From NCBI GenBank assembly GCA_963620035.1, contig CAVEXN010000010.1, forward strand, positions 1 through 64,000: a stretch of DNA of 64,000 bases. Reading direction: 5' to 3'. Origin of the DNA: F23-D06 sp963620035. GTDB lineage: Bacteria; Bacteroidota; Bacteroidia; Bacteroidales; WCHB1-69. Positions 42,962-51,410 of the stretch are shown in pieces; position 1 is the first letter of the stretch, and every line of letters starts with the position of its first letter. Below the pieces are notes generated by a model, which was given only the letters and a program-made list of their open reading frames with translations, was not told the origin of the DNA and searched no databases. A program made the position numbers and the translations under genes.

Positions 42962-44307
42962 GACATTACAACATATTCTTCTTGCTGCTATTGATGTCCA
43001 ATGCAACGGCATGCGCTTTCGGGCAGCCGCTGCCGCTCGACACCTGCCTCGACCGTGCCTTGCGAAACAATGCGGCCGTTCTGAACACCAGCCTCGACAT
43101 AGCGCGCGCCAAGTCCGTGAAAAGCGATGCTATGAGCAACTATTTCCCTAAAGCCAGCGGATCCGTCATCGGCTACTATGCCCTCAATCCCCTGATTGAA
43201 TATACCATTGACGACATCGGCAACGCTTACGCACGCGAGTGGCTGCACAACTTTTATGCCGAGACCGGCTATGCCTCAGGGCTTCCGGATGCCGTCAAGC
43301 TGGCGGAACGTGGGGTTTCCGTCGGGGTGACCGCCGTACAGCCCGTCTTCATGGGAGGCAAAATCGTCAGCGGAAACCGCCTCGCCGCCCAAGGCGTAAA
43401 GGCGGCCGAACTGCAGCATGCCCTGGCGTGCCAGCAACTTTTGCTACAGACGGAGCAAAGTTATTGGCTTGCATACTCCCTCATAGAGAAGAAGGAGACC
43501 GTCCGGCAAGCACTCGAACTGCTGGACACGCTCTACCGCGATGTGGACATTGCCGTGCAGTCGGGGCTCGCCACCTCCAACGACCTGCTGAAAGTAACCC
43601 TCAAGCGCAACGAACTGCTCTCCGACCGGCTGCGCCTCGACAACGGCATCGTATTGGCTATGCGGGCCTTGTGCCAGTTGTCGGGTATCCCCTACTCCGA
43701 CTCGCTGACACTGTCAGACACACTGCCCGACAACCTGCCGCTGCCCGAAACACTCTACCGCAACACAGACGAGGCGGTGCTGAACCGCAACGAGAGCCGA
43801 CTGCTCGACATCAGCGTCCGGTCCGAACATCTCAAGCGCAAGATGACCATCGCCGAAGCACTTCCGCAACTCATGGTCGGCGTGAACGCATCGGCCGGCA
43901 ACCTCATATTCGACAATTTCAAATTCAACGCCGTAGGTTTCCTTTGGCTCAAAGTCCCGATTACCGACTGGTGGTCAACGGGGAGCAAAATGCGGCAGCA
44001 CAGCCTCGACATACAGAAAGCCGAGAACACACGCCGCGACCTTACCGAAAAGATGTCTTTAGAGACGCAGCAAGCCTGGAACGGGCTGCAAGAAGCACTC
44101 CAACAGCTGCAGATCTCGATGGAATCGGTGGACTATACCCGCCAGAACCTGGCTTCCGTGCAGGTGAACTATGAAGCCGGCATAGTGGCGATACACGACC
44201 TGCTGGAAGCGCAGACCATGTTGCGCCAAGCCATTGACAAACGGACGGAAACACGCATTGCCTACCGTATGCAGCAGCGCAAATATGCCGTACTGACCGG
44301 GGAATAG
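42958..44307 (+). CDS. TolC family outer-membrane efflux channel
   Basis: 449 residues from ATG 42958, which overlaps the pump stop codon (ATGA) and gives a signal peptide (MRHYNIFFLLLLMSNATACAFGQ). The in-frame ATG at 42898 lies inside the pump gene and is rejected. Two outer-membrane-efflux repeats are seen, each starting with a helical stretch (LPLDTCLDRALRNNAAVLNTSLD and LLDISVRSEHLKRKMTIAEALPQ). It forms the trimeric exit duct of the pump and is the last gene of the operon. Confidence 0.92.
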   Translation: MRHYNIFFLLLLMSNATACAFGQPLPLDTCLDRALRNNAAVLNTSLDIARAKSVKSDAMSNYFPKASGSVIGYYALNPLIEYTIDDIGNAYAREWLHNFYAETGYASGLPDAVKLAERGVSVGVTAVQPVFMGGKIVSGNRLAAQGVKAAELQHALACQQLLLQTEQSYWLAYSLIEKKETVRQALELLDTLYRDVDIAVQSGLATSNDLLKVTLKRNELLSDRLRLDNGIVLAMRALCQLSGIPYSDSLTLSDTLPDNLPLPETLYRNTDEAVLNRNESRLLDISVRSEHLKRKMTIAEALPQLMVGVNASAGNLIFDNFKFNAVGFLWLKVPITDWWSTGSKMRQHSLDIQKAENTRRDLTEKMSLETQQAWNGLQEALQQLQISMESVDYTRQNLASVQVNYEAGIVAIHDLLEAQTMLRQAIDKRTETRIAYRMQQRKYAVLTGE

Positions 44308-44324
44308 TCTATTTCTTACGACCA

Positions 44325-44417
44325 TCCTCCTGTTTTTTTTTGCGTTTTAACATATCTTTCAGAAGATTTTTGTTTTATCTTTGCTCGCACTTTCATTCTT
44401 CAAAAAAAACAGGAGGA
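44325..44417. repeat. 16-bp inverted repeat flanking a promoter
   Basis: Left arm TCCTCCTGTTTTTTTT (44325-44340 as TCCTCCTG plus eight T) and right arm AAAAAAAACAGGAGGA (44402-44417) are perfect inverted copies, 61 bp apart. The -7 box of the 1075-residue redox gene (44376-44383) lies between them. An invertible promoter segment would have this layout, but the T/A runs make chance or RNA-level roles possible. Confidence 0.5.
44376..44383 (+). promoter_or_regulatory. Bacteroidetes -7 box for the redox fusion gene
   Basis: TATCTTTG followed by C, 74 nt before the ATG at 44458. It lies inside the inverted repeat 44325-44417. Confidence 0.65.
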
Positions 44418-44457
44418 ATGATGGGAAACTATTGTTACACCTTAAAACTGAACCGAC

Positions 44458-47400
44458 ATGTACAAAATCGAGCAGCATCCCATCCTCGAGGTGCACGAGT
44501 ATAAAAAGCACCCTTTTTCATTCAACGGAACAACCATCGAGGCTGAAGAGAACCTCACCATAGCAGCGGCGCTGCACCGGGCAGGCTTCCGCGTACACAG
44601 CCACAGTCTCACCGGCCGGTGCCGCAGCGTAGCGTGCGGCATCGGCAAATGCGGCGCATGCGAGATGCTCGTGGACGGTGCCGTCAAAAGAGTCTGCATC
44701 ACCAAAGTAAAGGGCGTAAAGGAAGTGAAGGAGATTCCGCCTGGCTTCTTTCCCTTGACTAAACCGCACCGCCCGGCGGCGCACAAGGTTTACCGCACCG
44801 ACGTGGCCATTGTCGGAGCAGGACCGGCCGGACTGTCGGCACGCGAGGAACTCAACCGCCACGGCATCGACAATCTGGTCATCGACAGCAACAGCCAAAT
44901 CGGCGGGCAATTCCTGATGCAGACCCACCGGTTCTTCTTCTTTGAAAAAGAACAACACTTCGGCGGAATGCGCGGCTTTGAAATCTGCCGCGACCTGGCC
45001 GGCGGCGACGAGAGCGGCATATTGCTCAATTCTACCGTCTGGGACATTCTGGACGGGAACCGTCTTGCCGTCAAGAACACCGAGAACGGCGAAATTTTCT
45101 TTGTGGATGCCCGTTTCTTGATTGTAGCTGCCGGCGCCGTGCCGTTCACACCCGCTTTCGAGAACGATGACCTGCCCGGCGTCTATACCGCCGCTGTCAT
45201 CCAGAAAATGATGAACCGGGAGTTCACCCTGTTGGGAAAGAGCGTGCTCACCGTCGGGGCGGGCAACATCGGATACCTTACCTCATACCAACTGAAACAA
45301 GCCGGCGCCGACGTGAAGGCCATACTGGAAGCCATGCCATCAGAGGGCGGCTTCCCCGTGCAAGCCAACCGCGTGCGTCGGCTCGGCATTCCCATTCTAA
45401 CATCCCACATCCTGCTCAAGGCCGTCCCTAACGCCGACGGCACCGCTGTCACAGGCGCTGTCGTGGCCAAATGCGACCATTTCAAGCCTGTCCCCGGGAC
45501 AGAACAACTCATTGAGGGCATTGACGCCATCAACATCTGCACTGGACTGATGCCTGACAACCAGTTGCTTGAAAAAGGGCGGGCAACTTTCGGGAACCAC
45601 TGCTTCGGGGCGGGCGATGCTTTACGGATCGGCGAAGGCACCTCGGCGGTGCTGCGCGGACGGCAAGCCGCCCTTGACGTGATGCAGGCCATGGGGCGGA
45701 ATATACCATACGAAGCGTATCTCGACATTTCCAAAGCCTACATCGAATCACAGCAGCGACCGGTGCGCCGCCTCGACCAGCCGCATTTGCCGAATGCCGA
45801 AAGAATGGAGGCTCGGGGGTTCGTCAGCATCGATTGTCTGTACGGCTTCGCCTGCAACCCCTGTTCCTTTGCCTGTCCGCAGCACGCCATCACCAAATCG
45901 GACGCCGCTGCCTCCCCGGAAATAGACTTCACGAGATGTGTCGGGTGCATGGAGTGCATCTCCCGCTGCCCCGGACTTGCCATCTTCGGCTACGACATCC
46001 GCAAAGACCGCCTCTTCCTGCCCGTAGAATATGCCGTCAACGAAAACGATGAGGTTTTCCTCGTGGACAACAACGGCGCAGTCCTGGGCGAAGGCATCAT
46101 CGAGAGAATAATGATCAAAGCGGGCAAGACCAACGTTTGCCGCATAAAATCAATTGACCTGCACCACACTGATATTCTGGTCGTCAAAGGGTTCATTGTA
46201 AAAGAAGAATACCCCGTGCCGTTGACTGTCGGGCCATTGGACACGCATCAGGAGGATGTCACATTTCTGTGCCACTGTGAAGACGTGGACGGCAAAGCCT
46301 TACTCGAGGCCGTCAGCGGGCGCACCTGCATTTCCATTGACGAGTTGAAGCACACTGCCCGTATCGGTATGGGGGCCTGCCGCGGCAAACGCTGCATACC
46401 ACGCGCCAAGCAGTTTCTGAACGCCCGCGGCGTAACGGTGGTTGACACTACGGCACAGCGCGCCCCGATGTCGAATCCGCTCACATTGAGCGACGTCCTC
46501 CCCGGAAACGCCCCCTGCAAAGTCATACTTGCCACCAAACGCACCATACGGCACAAAAAAGTCAAGGCATTCATCGCCGGCGGCGGCATGGCAGGTTCCT
46601 CACTCTTCCGCTATATGGCCGAAGCCGGCTTCAACCCCGTGCTGGCCAACAACGAAAGAGGCAGCACCTGGCGTTGCATCGCCGGCGGAAGACCCGCCTT
46701 CAGCCACCCCGCCATCGCCGACATTGCCAAACACAACCTCGAGATCTTCAAGGAACTGCAGTCGCTAGCCGACATCGACTTCAAACCCATGCGCTATGTC
46801 ACCTTTGCCCACGACGAGGCCACCTATATCAATCTGGAACGCTCTTCACAGTGGTCGGATGCCCGGATGATTGAAAAGAAAGATTTCCGAAAAGAGGTCT
46901 CCGAACACCTCAACCCCAACCTTGACCTCTATTCGCATGCGTCAATCTCGCAGAACTGCTGGCAGGCCACCCCTGGAAAGGTCCTTAAACTGCTCCGCGA
47001 CATTGCAGTGGCACAAGGCGGCATCCTGCTCGAGAACGCAGAAGTACTTGACGTGGAGAAATGCGGCGCCGGATACCGCATCCTGGTGGCCGCCCCCAAC
47101 GGAGAATACATTGAATATGTGACCGAACTTTTCGTAAATGCCCTGGGAGCAGCAGCGGGCGAGTTTGCCTCAAGGCTGGGCATCGAAACCGGACTCTACC
47201 CCGTCAAGCATCAGGCCTTCATCACACGGCGCATGCCGCTGATCGGCAAAGACGGCGACAGTCTCGACATGCTCATCGACCGCCGACATCACCGCGGCTT
47301 TTCGGCCGTGTATGGGCAGCAGATGAAAGAGACGGGGCAGATCATCGGCTGCGCCTCTCCTGCCCACGACCCGCAAGAGGCCGGCAAATGCCTGCAAACA

Positions 47401-47685
47401 AACACGCAAGACTTTCTAAATATAGTATCGGAAGTGTTCTGCGAATGGATCCCTGCACTGAAAGACATCGGATTGCAGGCCGTTTGGGCGGGGTATTATA
47501 CCGAACCCCGCTATATTGCAGACCCTGAACTTGGACTGCTTGCCGGACTGCGCGGTCACGGCTTCATGCTCGGACAATACTTGGCAAAACTGTACCTCGA
47601 CGCACTGCTTGGCAAGCCTGTACCCGATTACTTCAAGCAGCTTTCGCTGACCGGTAAAGGTCTCGACGAGTCGGCGTTCAAATAA
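44458..47685 (+). CDS. Five-module iron-sulfur flavoprotein, probable amino- or imino-acid dehydrogenase
   Basis: 1075 residues. (1) 2Fe-2S ferredoxin, C60, C65, C68, C80. (2) FAD/NAD-type flavoprotein from 112: VAIVGAGPAGLSARE at 116-130, second nucleotide loop LTVGAGNIGYLTS at 264-276. (3) Two 4Fe-4S motifs: C460, C466, C469, C473 and C494, C497, C500, C504. (4) BFD-type 2Fe-2S domain, C605, C607, C641, C646. (5) DAO-type FAD domain from about 702 (FIAGGGMAGS). In hydrogen cyanide synthase, opine or proline dehydrogenases and archaeal dye-linked proline dehydrogenase these modules are separate subunits. It likely oxidises an amino or imino acid in the cytosol and passes electrons to ferredoxin, NAD or quinone; substrate unknown. 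It is a single gene with its own promoter. Confidence 0.85.
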   Translation: MYKIEQHPILEVHEYKKHPFSFNGTTIEAEENLTIAAALHRAGFRVHSHSLTGRCRSVACGIGKCGACEMLVDGAVKRVCITKVKGVKEVKEIPPGFFPLTKPHRPAAHKVYRTDVAIVGAGPAGLSAREELNRHGIDNLVIDSNSQIGGQFLMQTHRFFFFEKEQHFGGMRGFEICRDLAGGDESGILLNSTVWDILDGNRLAVKNTENGEIFFVDARFLIVAAGAVPFTPAFENDDLPGVYTAAVIQKMMNREFTLLGKSVLTVGAGNIGYLTSYQLKQAGADVKAILEAMPSEGGFPVQANRVRRLGIPILTSHILLKAVPNADGTAVTGAVVAKCDHFKPVPGTEQLIEGIDAINICTGLMPDNQLLEKGRATFGNHCFGAGDALRIGEGTSAVLRGRQAALDVMQAMGRNIPYEAYLDISKAYIESQQRPVRRLDQPHLPNAERMEARGFVSIDCLYGFACNPCSFACPQHAITKSDAAASPEIDFTRCVGCMECISRCPGLAIFGYDIRKDRLFLPVEYAVNENDEVFLVDNNGAVLGEGIIERIMIKAGKTNVCRIKSIDLHHTDILVVKGFIVKEEYPVPLTVGPLDTHQEDVTFLCHCEDVDGKALLEAVSGRTCISIDELKHTARIGMGACRGKRCIPRAKQFLNARGVTVVDTTAQRAPMSNPLTLSDVLPGNAPCKVILATKRTIRHKKVKAFIAGGGMAGSSLFRYMAEAGFNPVLANNERGSTWRCIAGGRPAFSHPAIADIAKHNLEIFKELQSLADIDFKPMRYVTFAHDEATYINLERSSQWSDARMIEKKDFRKEVSEHLNPNLDLYSHASISQNCWQATPGKVLKLLRDIAVAQGGILLENAEVLDVEKCGAGYRILVAAPNGEYIEYVTELFVNALGAAAGEFASRLGIETGLYPVKHQAFITRRMPLIGKDGDSLDMLIDRRHHRGFSAVYGQQMKETGQIIGCASPAHDPQEAGKCLQTNTQDFLNIVSEVFCEWIPALKDIGLQAVWAGYYTEPRYIADPELGLLAGLRGHGFMLGQYLAKLYLDALLGKPVPDYFKQLSLTGKGLDESAFK

Positions 47686-47715
47686 AAAAAAACAGGGCTT
47701 AGCCCTGTTTTTTTT
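47684..47715. terminator. Bidirectional terminator between convergent genes
   Basis: ACAGGGC (47692-47698) and GCCCTGT (47702-47708) with a 3-nt loop, flanked by an A run on the left and a T run on the right. It can stop both the redox fusion gene (+) and the T9SS cargo gene (-). Confidence 0.85.
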
Positions 47716-47723
47716 CAATATCC

Positions 47724-48866
47724 TCATTCCACCACGACTTTGCTGACAGCCGATGCGCTGCCCTTGCCGGCTTTGAGCAGATAAACCCCTTTAGGGAGAG
47801 CAGATACATCGATGTGGTGACTGCCATCAGTTGCGGCCTTATAGACCCTGCGGCCCGTCAAGTCGAACATTTCGAGCGTGCTTGCGCCGGGCGACACCAC
47901 CGTGACGGCATTGCGGGCGGGCACGGGATAGACAGAAAGGTGCGGCTCGGCAGACGTTTCAGCAAGTCCGGTACCGGCGGCGGAATACTCGAAAAGGTAG
48001 TTGCAGAAATGCTGAAGCACACCGGCATCGTCAAGCGTCCAGAATGTGTCAACTGCCACGGCATGGTAGGTGTTGTTGAACACCGGCCACTCCTCCTCGG
48101 GGTTCGCATGGGGATACACCTGCGACTGCGGCAGAGATTCGTCATATTGAAACATGTGCTTGGAGGTCACGATGTTGCCCAACCGCGAAATCTGGCCGGT
48201 AACATTGTTGAAGGCATCCCGGTAATAAATCGTATTGTCGGCTTCCTGCATCTCGTCAGTGTCGGCGTTGCGATACCAGTTCACCTTCTCAACAAGGTAG
48301 CCGGCGGCATTGTAGGTATATTCGATTCGCCACGACTCGTTGTAGCCGCCGTTGAAATCGCTTTCATAGCCTATTTCGAGCGTAACGTTGTTGTTGGCGT
48401 CAAATTCGCGGTCGCACTTCTGGTAAATGCCGAACGAGCCGAAGTCAAGTTCCCAATGGTTCTGGTTGCCGTTGGCATCGTATGAATAGTAGTAAGTGCC
48501 GCCGAGTGTGAACGAGCCGCCGAAGTTGTTGTAGTTCTGTCGGGTAAGTCGCTGTCCGAGTTCATTGTAGGTATAATCGCAGTAATTGGCATAGAGCCAG
48601 GAGCCGTCGGTCATCTGCTGGTAAGCCGAGAGACGCATCACGTTGCCGGCGGCGTCATAGTGCAGGCTGTCGCGAACTGTGAGCCCGCCGCCCGTATTGT
48701 TTTGCGAAAAAGTAGAGACGAGCCGACCGGCTTCATCGTAGGAGAAGTCCTTGGTCTCATAAAGGTCGTGAGAATAGGCTCTTGTCAAGCGGTGCGTGTA
48801 AGGTCCTTGGGCAAAAGCGGCGCACGCCAAAGTCAATGCAACAATCGTAACGGTAATTCTTTTCAT
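47724..48866 (-). CDS. Secreted YD-repeat-like protein with T9SS C-terminal sorting domain
   Basis: 380 residues. Signal peptide MKRITVTIVALTLACAAFAQ. The body has repeats of the form 'YDxxGxxxxxxxY' (FSYDEAGRLVST, LHYDAAGNVMRL, YSYDANGNQNHW, YTYNAAGYLVEK), like the YD/RHS-type repeats of surface proteins. The last 75 residues (LSVYPVPARNAVTV..., LEMFDLTGRRVY, IDVSALPKGVYLLKAG, SKVVVE) form a type IX secretion sorting domain. The protein is exported through T9SS to the surface. Function unknown. Confidence 0.88.
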   Translation of the reverse strand: MKRITVTIVALTLACAAFAQGPYTHRLTRAYSHDLYETKDFSYDEAGRLVSTFSQNNTGGGLTVRDSLHYDAAGNVMRLSAYQQMTDGSWLYANYCDYTYNELGQRLTRQNYNNFGGSFTLGGTYYYSYDANGNQNHWELDFGSFGIYQKCDREFDANNNVTLEIGYESDFNGGYNESWRIEYTYNAAGYLVEKVNWYRNADTDEMQEADNTIYYRDAFNNVTGQISRLGNIVTSKHMFQYDESLPQSQVYPHANPEEEWPVFNNTYHAVAVDTFWTLDDAGVLQHFCNYLFEYSAAGTGLAETSAEPHLSVYPVPARNAVTVVSPGASTLEMFDLTGRRVYKAATDGSHHIDVSALPKGVYLLKAGKGSASAVSKVVVE

Positions 48867-48906
48867 AATGATTGGTTTTTATTTGAAAATGTGTTAAAAG
48901 AAACTG

Positions 48907-48914
48907 CAAATGTA
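48907..48914 (-). promoter_or_regulatory. Bacteroidetes -7 box for the T9SS cargo gene
   Basis: TACATTTG followed by C on the minus strand, 41 nt before the start at 48866. Confidence 0.6.
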
Positions 48915-49034
48915 CGTTTTTTTTGTCTTTGGTTTTATTGTTTTTGCTGTTTTCCTAATGTACTCAAATGTCTGTTTCGTGCGGTAGCCGTGCCGGTTTC
49001 GTGAAGAGCAAAGGCTTCAAGAGCACATTTTTTG

Positions 49035-49042
49035 TATCTTTG
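49035..49042 (+). promoter_or_regulatory. Bacteroidetes -7 box for iorA and the genes after it
   Basis: TATCTTTG followed by C, about 97 nt before the ATG at 49139. Confidence 0.6.
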
Positions 49043-49138
49043 CCAACTTCTTGGAAATGCCATTCCAGACAAAAAGGACGTAGTAAAAACAAAAACGCAA
49101 CATATACTTAATCAATATATTAAAATAAAAAAAATATT

Positions 49139-50761
49139 ATGTCTAAAACGCTTTTCTTAGGAGATGAGGCTGTTGCACAGGCCGCATTGGATGCTGGATT
49201 ATCCGGCGTGTATGCCTATCCCGGAACCCCATCTACCGAAATCACAGAATTCATCCAAAACTCAAAGCAGGGCCGTGCAGGCGAAGTGCACAGCATCTGG
49301 GCAGGGAACGAAAAGACCGCAATGGAGTCCGCTATCGGCATGTCATACGCCGGCAAGCGTTCCATGGTCTGTATGAAGCATGTAGGTCTCAACGTGGCAG
49401 CCGACCCGTTCATGAACTCCTCCATCACGGGAGCCAACGGCGGCATGGTTGTCGTGGTTGCCGACGACCCTTCGATGCACTCCTCGCAGGACGAGCAGGA
49501 TTCGCGTTACTATGCCAAGTTCGCGCTCATTCCATCATTCGAGCCCTCAAACCAGCAAGAGGCCTACGACATCACGTATGCTGCATTCGACTATTCGGAG
49601 AAATACCACACGCCCGTGCTGATCCGTCTCACCACACGTCTGTCGCACTCCCGTGCCGGAGTCGAGCGCAAAGCTGAACGTGCCCAAAACGCCCTTCACA
49701 TTGAAGAGAACCCGAAACAGTACATCCTTCTGCCGGCCAACGCACGTGTGCATTACCGCAACCTGCTGGCAAAACAGGCCTCTTTTGAAGAAGATTCCTG
49801 CAATTCGCCGTTCAATGCCTACATCGACGGCACTGACAAGTCGTTGGGTATCATCGCCTCGGGCATCGGCTACAATTATGTAATGGAGAACTTCAACGGA
49901 CAGCCCTGCCCTTATCCGGTGCTCAAGATTTCACAATACCCGCTGCCTTCCAGACTCATCGCCCGCATGGTTGACGAGTGCGAGAAAGTGCTGGTGGTAG
50001 AAGAGGGTTATCCTTTCATCGAAGAGCAAGTCCGCGGCGTGCTGAACCGCACGGGCTGCATCCTGGGACGCATGAGCGGCGAGCTTCCGCGCGACGGCGA
50101 ACTCAACCCTAACCTTGTGGCCAAGGCCTTGGGGCTGCCCGACAGTTACGGCATGCCCGTGCCGGAACTTGTCGTTCCACGTCCGCCGGCACTCTGCAAC
50201 GGCTGCCCTCACATCGATTCCTATCTGGCAATCAACGCCGCCATGGAGAAATACGGCAAAGGAAAAGTGTTCGCAGACATCGGCTGCTACACGCTCGGCG
50301 CGCTCCCTCCTTACAGTGCCATCTACACGACCGTTGACATGGGTGCTTCCATCACCATGGCCAAAGGCGCCGCCGATGCCGGCCTCCGTCCTGTGCTGGC
50401 TGTCATCGGAGACTCCACATTCACGCACAGCGGTATGACCTCCCTGCTCGACTGCATCTACGAGAACACGCCGGTAACCGTCATGATTCTCGACAACAGC
50501 ACCACGGGCATGACCGGCGGACAGGACTCGCACGCATTAGGAGTGCTGGGCGAAATCTGCAAAGGCCTCGGAGTCAAGGAAGAACACATACACCGCATCA
50601 AGCCGATGAAACAGTACCACGAGGAGAACGTGAAACTCATCGAGCAGGAATTGGAGTATGAAGGCGTATCCGTCATCATCCCGACACGCGAATGTATCCA
50701 GACCTTGAACCGCCGCATGAAAAAACAGCAGGCCGCCAAGGCTTCGGAATCGAAAAAATAA
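49139..50761 (+). CDS. iorA: Indolepyruvate:ferredoxin oxidoreductase alpha subunit without C-terminal ferredoxin domain
   Basis: Oxidatively decarboxylates aryl pyruvates from Trp, Tyr and Phe to aryl-acetyl-CoA, reducing ferredoxin. 540 residues with the pyrimidine-binding domain (GDEAVAQAALDAGLSGVYAYPGTP...) first and the TPP domain last (GDST at 424, DNSTTGMTGGQ at 452-462). It ends soon after (PTRECIQTLNRRMKKQQ), so the 2x[4Fe-4S] domain of archaeal and many bacterial IorA proteins is missing. Partner iorB follows 49 bp later. The electron path without those clusters is unclear; shorter IorA forms may be usual in this group. Confidence 0.9.
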   Translation: MSKTLFLGDEAVAQAALDAGLSGVYAYPGTPSTEITEFIQNSKQGRAGEVHSIWAGNEKTAMESAIGMSYAGKRSMVCMKHVGLNVAADPFMNSSITGANGGMVVVVADDPSMHSSQDEQDSRYYAKFALIPSFEPSNQQEAYDITYAAFDYSEKYHTPVLIRLTTRLSHSRAGVERKAERAQNALHIEENPKQYILLPANARVHYRNLLAKQASFEEDSCNSPFNAYIDGTDKSLGIIASGIGYNYVMENFNGQPCPYPVLKISQYPLPSRLIARMVDECEKVLVVEEGYPFIEEQVRGVLNRTGCILGRMSGELPRDGELNPNLVAKALGLPDSYGMPVPELVVPRPPALCNGCPHIDSYLAINAAMEKYGKGKVFADIGCYTLGALPPYSAIYTTVDMGASITMAKGAADAGLRPVLAVIGDSTFTHSGMTSLLDCIYENTPVTVMILDNSTTGMTGGQDSHALGVLGEICKGLGVKEEHIHRIKPMKQYHEENVKLIEQELEYEGVSVIIPTRECIQTLNRRMKKQQAAKASESKK

Positions 50762-50810
50762 TCCCGGGAAAGCGAACACAATTACCAAATATCAATACAG
50801 CATAAAAAAA

Positions 50811-51392
50811 ATGAAAATAGACATCATATTAGCAGGAGTTGGCGGACAGGGCATCCTGTCAATTGCCACCATTGTAGGTCAAGCCGCCGTCAAGAGAGGC
50901 ATGTTCATGAAGCAGGCCGAAGTACACGGCATGAGCCAGCGCGGGGGTGACGTGCAGTCGCATTTCCGCCTTTCCGACCACGAAATCGCATCCGACCTCA
51001 TCCCTATGGGTAAAGCAGACATCATCATCTCGGTAGAGCCGATGGAGTCGCTCCGCTATCTGCCCTGGCTCAACAAAGAGACCGGCTGGCTCATCACCAA
51101 CGACCAGCCTTTCATCAACATCCCGAACTATCCCGACTTTGACAAACTTACGGCAGAACTCGGGAAACTGAAGAACAAGGTGGTCATAAACGCCGACCAG
51201 ATTGCCAAAGACCTCGGCTCTGCCCGTTCCGCCAACATGGTCATCTTAGGTGCGACCTCCCCGTACCTGCAGATACCGTTTGAGGAGATCGAGGACGCCG
51301 TCCGCGAGAATTTCGCCCGCAAAGGCGAAGACATCGTCAACGTCAACATCGCCTGCCTTCGTGCAGGGAAGGAATTCGCCGAAAAACTGTAA
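50811..51392 (+). CDS. iorB: Indolepyruvate oxidoreductase beta subunit
   Basis: 193 residues, the gamma-domain type of the 2-oxoacid:ferredoxin oxidoreductase family: DIILAGVGGQGILSIATIVG at the N-terminus, then AEVHGMSQRGGDVQSHFRLS, both standard. It carries no cysteine cluster. It works with IorA, whose gene it follows, and is 18 bp upstream of mreC. Confidence 0.94.
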   Translation: MKIDIILAGVGGQGILSIATIVGQAAVKRGMFMKQAEVHGMSQRGGDVQSHFRLSDHEIASDLIPMGKADIIISVEPMESLRYLPWLNKETGWLITNDQPFINIPNYPDFDKLTAELGKLKNKVVINADQIAKDLGSARSANMVILGATSPYLQIPFEEIEDAVRENFARKGEDIVNVNIACLRAGKEFAEKL

Positions 51393-51410
51393 TCCCACCC
51401 TGTTCGCACA

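Noticed and set aside
43239..44174. A 311-residue ORF in another frame inside the TolC-type gene
   Set aside because: Arg/His-rich shadow of the TolC frame, which has proper repeats, signal peptide and operon spacing.
44402..44423. AGGAGGA as ribosome site of the 1075-residue protein
   Set aside because: It lies 40 nt from the supported start codon; only the short nested ORF would fit it.
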